A model generated the notes under the pieces. The model saw only the letters and a list, made by a program, of their open reading frames with translations. It was not told the DNA's origin and did no database searches. From positions 9,580,205-9,644,204 of the forward strand of contig NZ_AP018178.1 of the NCBI RefSeq assembly GCF_002368195.1: a DNA stretch of 64,000 nucleotides, in the 5' to 3' direction. The DNA comes from Calothrix sp. NIES-2100. GTDB taxonomy: Bacteria; Cyanobacteriota; Cyanobacteriia; Cyanobacteriales; Nostocaceae. Positions 9,148-17,100 of the stretch are shown here, piece after piece. A program made the translations under genes and the position numbers. Each line of letters starts with the position of its first letter. The stretch's first letter is position 1.

Positions 9148-9277
9148 AAATTTCCAGTTATTTATCTCAAATCTGCCCTATCTTAAGCGGCAGTTACAAA
9201 ACACATTTAATTTTGACATTTTCTAGCTTCAATGGGCATGGGGCATGGGGCATTGGGCATTTCTCTCCCTTGTCTCC

Positions 9278-9402
9278 CAATACGGATCGGTTAAGGGGGA
9301 AAGGGAAAAGGGAAAAGGGCCCATTCAAACCTTTCCCCCTTACCCCTTAACCTTTTCCCTTTCCCAAAAGAGAGATGAAAATTGCTTATCCGAACCGTAT
9401 TG
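9278..9402. repeat. Element with 18-bp terminal inverted repeats
   Basis: Ends CAATACGGATCGGTTAAG (9278-9295) and CTTATCCGAACCGTATTG (9385-9402) pair at 16 of 18 positions. Inside, a purine-rich arm (GGGAAAGGGAAAAGG) faces a pyrimidine-rich arm (CCTTTTCCCTTTCCC), so the whole unit can fold back on itself. It is MITE-like and encodes nothing. A related end, GCTTATCCGTAGTTACGCAA, occurs upstream of ilvC near 39298. Confidence 0.6.
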
Positions 9403-10185
9403 CCTCATCTCCTTTATGCACCTTCGCTTTACAAAATATCTATAAAAGTTAAATTCTTGTCAGATAGAGTAGGGATGAGAGCGATCGCTTGACTGTTGGC
9501 GCTAACGACAAAGTAATCTATTGTGTCGATAATTTTTGTAAATCGGTATTAATTGTCTGCTTTTATTTTCTTTTTATCAAAGAATAAAATCATAATCTTG
9601 TCAGCTTTGGCTGCTGCCAAACAGCACTAAATTACTCAACTCTAGATTATTTAAATAGATAAAATAAGCAAAAAGCAGCTTTGCTCTTTTGCTTGAAGTG
9701 TGGAGTTATATTTTCCATCAATCTGCAACATTATTCTCTTTTTTTCTGAAATAAGGCAGATTTCAATTTTATAAAGTCTATAAACTACTCTTTAAAGTCA
9801 AGCAAACAGTCTATTTGACTTCTCAAAACTGATGCTTTGTTTATGTATATACAACAATATGTCTTAAAATTTATACCAGTAAATACTGTGGCAGTAGCTT
9901 CACTAAGCTGGATTTTTTCACCTTTTTGCCTAATAATAAATTATTGTCCTAGCTAAACTTGAATATTAATGTGCTTTAAAATACATTGTGTCTAGCAAAA
10001 AAATAACTTCACTAAAACTTCATAATATTCTTCAAAAAGCATGGCAATATAATTTGCAGATTGCTCATTACCTTGGATAAACTAGCAATTAATTGTTTGA
10101 TAATCAGGATGCATTCCCATTATTTGACAAAGTTTGAGGAATGACATAAATCTTTTTCTGCTTATTCCCTTCTCCTTTCAATATT

Positions 10186-10224
10186 AGCCAATATTTTTAT
10201 CTGAAGATAAAAATATTGTTGGCT
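10186..10224 (+). promoter_or_regulatory. Strong stem-loop upstream of the protease gene
   Basis: Arms AGCCAATATTTTTATC and GATAAAAATATTGTTGGCT pair over about 16 bp with a three-base bulge and a TGAA loop. It ends 43 bp before the protease ATG. It could be a 5' untranslated-leader structure or a terminator of an upstream transcript; the tail GTTTTCGTTATTT is only a weak U-tract. Confidence 0.45.
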
Positions 10225-10267
10225 GTTTTCGTTATTTAATTATATTTTTGAAGGTGGTTTTCACTAA

Positions 10268-13200
10268 ATGGAAATAATTGATAAAAATGCTCAGTTAAGT
10301 ATGAGTGATGACCAACAAAGTACTGACGAACAGACAGATGGAGATAGTGAGCCACCAGTACCAGATTGGATACCCAACGATTTATATTTTGGCAATCTCT
10401 GGGATTTAAGCAAGATTAATGCCACCGCAACATGGGACTATACCCAAGGCAGCAAAAATGTCATCGTGGCTGTTGTAGATAGTGGTGTTGACTACAATCA
10501 CGTTGACTTAAACGCTAACATTTGGACGAATGCCGATGAAATACCAGACAATGGTATTGATGATGATGGCAACGGCTATATTGATGATGTCCACGGTTGG
10601 GACTTTGGGGATGGAGACAATAAACCCATTGACGACAGCCCAAAAGGCGGTCATGGAACTCACGTTGCCGGTATCATTGGTGCTGTAGGCAATAATAGCC
10701 AGGGAGTAATTGGGGTTAGTCCAAATGTCTCAATTATGGCTACGAAGCATTTCCGCTCAGGTGACACCCAAGGGAATTTGTGGAGCGTAAACCAAGGTAC
10801 ACTTTATGCGATCAATAACGGAGCGAGAATCATCAACCTGAGTTTTAGCTCCAAATATTTCGATCAAGAGCAATATGATATCCTACAGTATGCTTATGAG
10901 CGTGGCGTTTTAGTTATAGCCGCAGCAGGTAATGGTAATAGTGATAATATTGGTCAAGATAATGATACTACGCCACGTTATCCCGCCAGTTACGATCTTC
11001 CGAATATAATTACTGTTGCAGCTATAGATCAAAAAGATCAACTAGCCTCTTTTTCCAACTATGGTGAAAATTCTGTAGACTTAGCAGCACCTGGGGTAAA
11101 TATTTACAGTACCTTACCTAATAATCAGTACGCTGCATGGAATGGTACATCAATGGCTGTTCCCCAAGTGGCTGGCGCTGCGGCGTTACTTTTAGCTGCT
11201 AACCCCAATCTAACTGTTTTAGAACTCAGATACGCCTTACTGTCAACTGTTGACAAGCTCGATTCTCTGCAAGGTAAAACCGTCACTGGCGGTAGCTTGA
11301 ATGTGTTTAAAGCCTATCAACAGGTTGTTGGGAGTACTTTAGTGCAGCCGGAAAGTACTAATAACAATACTGGTGGATCTGCTGTATCGGAAATTAAAAT
11401 TCAAGCGGAGAATTACAATGATGCCGAAGATAAAACATCTACCAATGAAGGTAAAAAATATCGCCGAGATTTAGGTGTAGATATCAAAAATAGCAGTGAT
11501 GGCGATGGCTTTGATGTCACTGGAATTCAAGCAGGGGAATGGCTAGCTTATGAATTTAATTTATCTGAGAATAAATTTTATGACATACAATTGCGAGTTG
11601 CTTCTGTGGGCAACAATCAACAAATTAAGGCGGCGATTGACGGTGAGCAAGAACGAATCATCAGCTTTAATTCTACAGGAGCGGATGACGTTTGGATGGA
11701 TGCGATCGCCAAAGGAGTAAATTTAAGCGCGGGGAGTCATCAACTGCGCCTGGATATGGTCACAGGTGGTTTCAATCTCAACTACATTAAGCTGGTACCC
11801 ACCAACACAGCTTACGGTGCTGATAATAGTGAGACTATCTCTGGTAATGCTAGTAATAATTCCATCTATGGTGGCGCTGGAGATGATACCCTTGCAGGTG
11901 GACAAGGTAATGACACGATTTATGGCGATCTGGGTAATGACTTGATCAATGGCGGAGATGGTAATGATCGCCTTTATGGCGACTCAGCTAGTGCTGTAAT
12001 CGGGTCTGCACAAGACACTATTTATGGTGGACAAGACAATGATATCATCTTTGGGGGTCAAGACAATGACTACCTCTATGGTGAAAATGGCAATGATACC
12101 CTTGATGGTGGTTCTGGTAATGATAACCTCAATGGTGATGCTGGTAATGATAGCCTTGCAGGTAGCTTAGGGAATGATAGCCTTGATGGTGGTTTAGGTA
12201 ACGATACTGCCAGTTATAAAAGTGCTACCAGTGGTGTTAGCGTTAACCTGACGGCGGGTACAGCTAGCGATGGGCTAGGTGGCACTGATACATTAATTAG
12301 CATCGAGGCGATCGCAGGTTCTAATTACGCTGATACCCTGATCGGCAGCTTAGGAAATGATACCTTTGATGGTGCGGCTGGTAGTGATTACCTGGATGGT
12401 GGCGCAGCAGGTTATGATACTGTCAGTTATCGAAGTGCTACCAGTGCTGTCAAAGCTAATTTAACAACTGGCACAGCTAGCGATGGACTAGGTGGCAGTG
12501 ATACTTTAATGAGCATCGAGGCGATTCTCGGTTCTAATTACGCTGATACCCTCACCGGCAGCATAGGTAATAATAATTTGGATGGTGGTGCTGGTAACGA
12601 TAACCTCAGTGGGGGTGCTGGGAATGATACCCTCAAAGGTAGTACGGAGAATGATACCCTCAACGGTGGGGCTGGGGATGACACCCTCGATGGTGGTTCC
12701 GGTAGCGATACTGCCAGTTATCGAAGTGCTACCAGTGGTGTCAACGTTAACTTGGGGGCGGGCACAGCTAGCGATGGACTAGGTGGGAGTGATACATTAA
12801 TTAGCATCGAGGCGATCGCAGGTTCTAATTACGCCGATACCCTCACAGGCAGTTCAGGGAATGATACTTTTGATGGTGGTGCTGGCAATGATATCTTCAA
12901 TGGTGGTTCCGGGACTGATACTGTCACTTATAAAAATGCGACCACTGGTGTCAATGTTAACCTGACTACGGGCACAGCTAGCGATGGACAAGGTGGCAGT
13001 GATACATTGATGAATATAGAGGCGATCGTCGGTTCTAATTACGGCGACACCTTCACAGGCGGCTTAGGGAATGATACTTTTGATGGTGGTGCTGGCAATG
13101 ATATCTTCAATGGTGGTTCCGGGACTGATACTGTCACTTATAAAAATGCGACCACTGGTGTCAACGTTAACCTGAAGACGGGCACAGCGAGTGATGGCCA

Positions 13201-13615
13201 AGGCGGCAGTGATACATTGATGAATATAGAGGCGATCGCAGGTACTAATTTTAATGATATCCTCACAGGTAATGATGGCAATAACATCCTCACAGGCAAT
13301 AACGGTAACGATACCCTAATCGGCGGTCTTGGTCAGGATACCCTGAAAGGCGGTTCTGGTGCTGATATCTTTGTTTTCAATTCTCTATCTGAAGGAATTG
13401 ATTCCATCGCAGACTTCTCTCGTGCTGCTGGGGATAAGATTCTCATTAAAAGTTCTTTCTTGGGTGCGACTAATCTTAACCAGTTCAGCTATAACGCAAC
13501 TACAGGTGCTTTGAGCTTTAATAATGGAATTCAAAGCACTCAGTTTGCTACCCTCAATATTAGTTCCGGCTTGATTTCGAGCTTGGATATTATTCTTGAG
13601 TCTCCAGTCATCTAA
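10268..13615 (+). CDS. Secreted subtilisin-like protease with CBM-like module and RTX repeats
   Basis: 1115-residue S8 serine protease. The catalytic triad is intact: D71 (VVDSGVD), H129 (GGHGTHVAG), S295 (NGTSMAVPQ), with oxyanion N222 (AAAGN). Residues about 380-512 form a beta-sandwich like CBM6/PA14-type carbohydrate modules (IQAENYNDAE to GGFNLNYIKL). From about 515 come RTX calcium-binding nonapeptides (GGxGxDxxx), interleaved with five copies of a longer module built around SATSGVNVNLxxGTASDGLG and SIEAIAGSNYADTL. The C-terminus (GADIFVFNSLSEGIDSIADF) is the usual RTX end. There is no Sec signal peptide, so type I secretion is inferred; no HlyB/D genes are in the window. AAGGTGG lies upstream of the ATG. 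Confidence 0.93.
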   Translation: MEIIDKNAQLSMSDDQQSTDEQTDGDSEPPVPDWIPNDLYFGNLWDLSKINATATWDYTQGSKNVIVAVVDSGVDYNHVDLNANIWTNADEIPDNGIDDDGNGYIDDVHGWDFGDGDNKPIDDSPKGGHGTHVAGIIGAVGNNSQGVIGVSPNVSIMATKHFRSGDTQGNLWSVNQGTLYAINNGARIINLSFSSKYFDQEQYDILQYAYERGVLVIAAAGNGNSDNIGQDNDTTPRYPASYDLPNIITVAAIDQKDQLASFSNYGENSVDLAAPGVNIYSTLPNNQYAAWNGTSMAVPQVAGAAALLLAANPNLTVLELRYALLSTVDKLDSLQGKTVTGGSLNVFKAYQQVVGSTLVQPESTNNNTGGSAVSEIKIQAENYNDAEDKTSTNEGKKYRRDLGVDIKNSSDGDGFDVTGIQAGEWLAYEFNLSENKFYDIQLRVASVGNNQQIKAAIDGEQERIISFNSTGADDVWMDAIAKGVNLSAGSHQLRLDMVTGGFNLNYIKLVPTNTAYGADNSETISGNASNNSIYGGAGDDTLAGGQGNDTIYGDLGNDLINGGDGNDRLYGDSASAVIGSAQDTIYGGQDNDIIFGGQDNDYLYGENGNDTLDGGSGNDNLNGDAGNDSLAGSLGNDSLDGGLGNDTASYKSATSGVSVNLTAGTASDGLGGTDTLISIEAIAGSNYADTLIGSLGNDTFDGAAGSDYLDGGAAGYDTVSYRSATSAVKANLTTGTASDGLGGSDTLMSIEAILGSNYADTLTGSIGNNNLDGGAGNDNLSGGAGNDTLKGSTENDTLNGGAGDDTLDGGSGSDTASYRSATSGVNVNLGAGTASDGLGGSDTLISIEAIAGSNYADTLTGSSGNDTFDGGAGNDIFNGGSGTDTVTYKNATTGVNVNLTTGTASDGQGGSDTLMNIEAIVGSNYGDTFTGGLGNDTFDGGAGNDIFNGGSGTDTVTYKNATTGVNVNLKTGTASDGQGGSDTLMNIEAIAGTNFNDILTGNDGNNILTGNNGNDTLIGGLGQDTLKGGSGADIFVFNSLSEGIDSIADFSRAAGDKILIKSSFLGATNLNQFSYNATTGALSFNNGIQSTQFATLNISSGLISSLDIILESPVI
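12199..13260 (+). repeat. Tandem RTX-linker modules in the protease gene
   Basis: Five consecutive copies of a module of roughly 65-100 codons, each with an NVNL-GTASDG core followed by SIEAIAGSNY and one or more GNDTFDGGAG nonapeptides. Copies four and five (about 12850-13030 and 13060-13240) are nearly identical at the DNA level, which points to a recent duplication. Confidence 0.75.
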
Positions 13616-13675
13616 GAGGATGTTTGAAAAGTCCTGTCTTGGGTAGCAAAACGTTTTAGATCCCCCATTATCCAC

Positions 13676-13716
13676 GCCACTTGCTTCAAGCCGGGAAACC
13701 CGTCCAACGCAGTGGC
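13676..13716. repeat. Small dispersed inverted repeat
   Basis: GCCACTTGC...GCAGTGGC arms around a GGGAAACCCG core. It is the reverse complement of the unit at 63067-63133 and related to 6907-6946. Confidence 0.7.
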
Positions 13717-13777
13717 TCCCCTTAAAAAGGGGGACTTTAAGAAGTTTTCCCCCCTTTTTAAGGGGGGCTAGGGGGGA
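13717..13777. repeat. CCCCTTAAAAAGGGG-type repeat
   Basis: Two CCCC-T-rich-GGGG palindromes, the second reading CCCCCCTTTTTAAGGGGGG followed by CTAGGGGGG. The same repeat type lies inside the kinase gene at 15840-15882, where it is translated. Confidence 0.7.
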
Positions 13778-14101
13778 TCTATTAGTGCCTAAAATCACAG
13801 CCAACCACTTTTCAAACAACCTCTAACAACTTTTACCAATGTCCTGGCTACAAGCCAGGAGATTATAGCAGTTATCGTCTGCTTAGGCAGGCTTTGTTTG
13901 TCTAGAACCACCCTTGGTTGATGAGGGCATTAATGTGCAACCTCACATAGAATTGGTATTATACCTTTTAATCTAGAGCTATCGGTATATAAACACGCTA
14001 ATCTTACATATCCTGAATGATTTTTCCCCTCTTTGCAAAAACTGAGATGTTTTAAGGGAATACTAGCCTCATGAAACAAAAACGCTGTGAGGTCAGTATA
14101 A

Positions 14102-17100
14102 ATGAGTATTACGAGCCAAATCCCTAGTATTCCCGGATATCAAATTAGTTCTCAACTGTATGCAGGCTCCAGAACCAAAGTCTATCGAGCTATTCGAGAG
14201 CAAGAAACACTTGCAGTAGTCATTAAACTTCTGACATCTGAATATCCTAGTTTTAACGAATTATTACAATTTCGCAATCAATACACTATTAGTAAAAATC
14301 TCAATATTCCTGGTATTATTCATCCTTTATCATTAGAATCTTATGGTAATGGTTATATTTTGGTGATGGAAGATAGGGGGGAAGTTTCTTTACGAGAATA
14401 CATTAAAAACACTACTCTCTCCTTAATTGAATTTTTGACAATTGCAATTCAATTAACCAATCTTCTCCACTGTTTACACCAAAGCCGTGTAATTCATAAA
14501 GATATCAAACCTGCAAACATCCTGATTCACCCACAAACCAAACAAGTTCAACTAATTGACTTTAGTATCGCTTCATTACTTCCTAAAGAAACCCAAGAAA
14601 TTAAAAGTCCTAATGTTTTAGAAGGAACCCTCGCTTATATTGCCCCCGAACAAACTGGAAGGATGAATCGAGGCATAGATTACCGCAGTGATTTTTATTC
14701 TCTTGGGGTGACATTTTATGAATTGTTAACAGGAGAATTACCATTTATATCTGATGATCCGATAGAGTTGGTGCATTGTCATATTGCTAAACAAGCACCA
14801 AAGCCAGAAGGCAAGAGGGAAGAAATACCACAAGTATTAGGCGATATGATCAGCAAGTTGATGGCGAAAAATGCTGAAGATAGATATCAGAGTGCTTTGG
14901 GATTAAAGTACGATTTAGAAACTTGTTTATATCAATTAAAAGATACTGGCAAAATTATAAATTTTGAAATTTGTCAGCGGGATGTGTGCGATCGCTTTCT
15001 CATCGCTGAAAAACTTTATGGACGAGAAAAAGAAGTTACAACCTTACTCCAAGCTTTTGAGCGCGTCGCCAATGGTACATCGGAAATGATGCTAGTAGCA
15101 GGATTTTCTGGTATTGGGAAAACTGCGGTAGTCAATGAAGTTCACAAGCCAATTACCCGTCAGCAAGGGTATTTCATTAAAGGAAAATTTGACCAGTTTA
15201 ATCGCAATATCCCCCTATCAGCCTTTGTGCAAGCTTTACGGGATTTAATGGAGCAATTGTTGACAGAATCTGACACGCACTTAGCACTATGGAAAACTAA
15301 AATTCTCGCAGCAGTGGGCGAAAATGGACAAGTTTTAATTGAGGTAATTCCGGAACTAGAATTAATTATTGATCGGCAACCCCCTGTGCCAGAACTATCA
15401 GGAACTGCGGCACAAAATCGTTTTAATTTATTGTTCCAAAAATTTATTGCCGTGTTTACAATTCCAAAACATCCGTTAGTGATGTTTCTGGATGATTTAC
15501 AGTGGGCAGATTCCGCCTCGCTCGTGTTGATGAAACTCCTGATGCAGGATAACAGCTATCTGCTATTGTTAGGGGCTTATCGAGACAATGAAGTACAAGC
15601 GGCACATCCATTTATCTTGACGGTAGAGGAACTGAAGAAAGCTCAGAAGACTATTAATACAATTACGCTTTTACCCTTAACATTGAGTGATACGAATCAG
15701 TTAGTTGCTGATACATTACATTGTCCCACAGAGCGATCGCGTCCCCTCACAGAATTAATTGATCGCAAAACTCAAGGAAATCCGTTTTTTATCACCCAGT
15801 TTCTCAAAGCATTGCACGAAGATGGACAAATTAAGTTTACCCCCCCAACCCCCCCTTACAAAGGGGGGGCTACGGGGGGGTGGGAATGTGATATTACCCA
15901 AATCCATGCGCTTTCCCTCACCGATAATGTGGTGGAATTTATGGCGCAACAGTTACAGAAACTACCCAGCGAAACACAACAAGTACTCAAATTAGCTGCT
16001 TGTATCGGGAATCAGTTTGATTTAGCAACCTTAGCGATCGTTTGGGAACAATCACAAGCAGATGCTGCGGATGCTTTATGGAAAGCCTTACAGGAAGGTC
16101 TGATTCTGCCACAAAGTCAAGTATATAAATTTTATCTCAATTCTGATCGGGTAGATGGGAATACTAGCAACAGCGAAAATGTAGCCTATCGATTTTTGCA
16201 CGATCGCGTCCAACAAGCTGCCTATTCTCTAATTCCCGAAGACCAAAAACAATCCACCCATTACCAAATTGGACAACTTTTGCTCCAAAAGATATCAAAA
16301 GAAGTAAGAGTTGACCGCATTTTTGAGGTAGTCAATCAATTAAACTATGGAACAGCTTTAATTACCGAACAAAAAGAACGAGATGAATTAGCTCAACTTA
16401 ATCTGATTGCTTGTCGCAAAGCCAAAAGCGCTACTGCTTATCAAGCTGCTCGTGAATATGCCAATACTGGATTATCTATACTCGGAAAAAATGCTTGGCA
16501 ACGTCAATATGAAATTAGTCTAGAGTTCCATGATTTAGCGGCTGAATTAGCTTGGCTAGGCGGTGATTTTGCGGCGATGGAGCAATTTATTGATACAGTC
16601 ATCAAACAAACGCATTCGTTACTGGAACAGATCAATGTTTACCGAATTAAAATTCAGTCAAATGTCTCTCGGAATCAACTGCACACAGCCATTACCATTG
16701 GTCAACAAGTATTACAGCAGCTAGGTATCACCTTTCCGGAAACACCCACAAAGAATGATATTCAACAAGAAATTGCAGACATTGAACAACTGATTGGCGA
16801 TCGCGAAATTGCAGATTGTGTTCACCTTCCAATGATGACGGATGGAGAAAAAATCGCCATTCTGCGGATCACCAGTAGCATTATGCCAGCTGCTTACCTT
16901 TCTGGTTCTCCCTTCCATCCATTACTGGTTTGTTTGTCAGTCAAGCTATCGATTCAATATGGAAATACATCGGCTTCAGCCCATAGTTACGCTTCCTATG
17001 GCAATATTGCTTGTAATATGCAGCACGATGTCGAGACAGGAGTCAAGTTTGGTCAGTTGGCACTGGCTGTCGTCTCCAAACTCGATGCCAAAGCTGTCAA

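Larger units (their letters stand above)
9148..10267. other. Long intergenic region with repeats
   Basis: About 1.1 kb without a convincing gene. It holds a GGGCATGG-type direct repeat at about 9231-9260, the inverted-repeat element at 9278-9402, AT-rich sequence from about 9500, and a strong hairpin at 10186-10224 just ahead of the protease gene. The reading frame at 9245-9445 is generated by the repeat and is not credible as a gene. Confidence 0.6.
13616..14101. other. Intergenic region with dispersed repeats
   Basis: 486 bp between the protease and the multi-domain kinase. It contains the inverted repeat at 13676-13716 and the C-run/G-run repeat at 13717-13777, then unremarkable sequence. 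No gene is supported; the antisense frame over 13385-13819 is a shadow of the protease and the repeats. Confidence 0.6.

Noticed and set aside
13385..13819. 144-residue antisense frame at the protease 3' end
   Set aside because: Half is the shadow of the RTX region, half is the C-run/G-run repeat.
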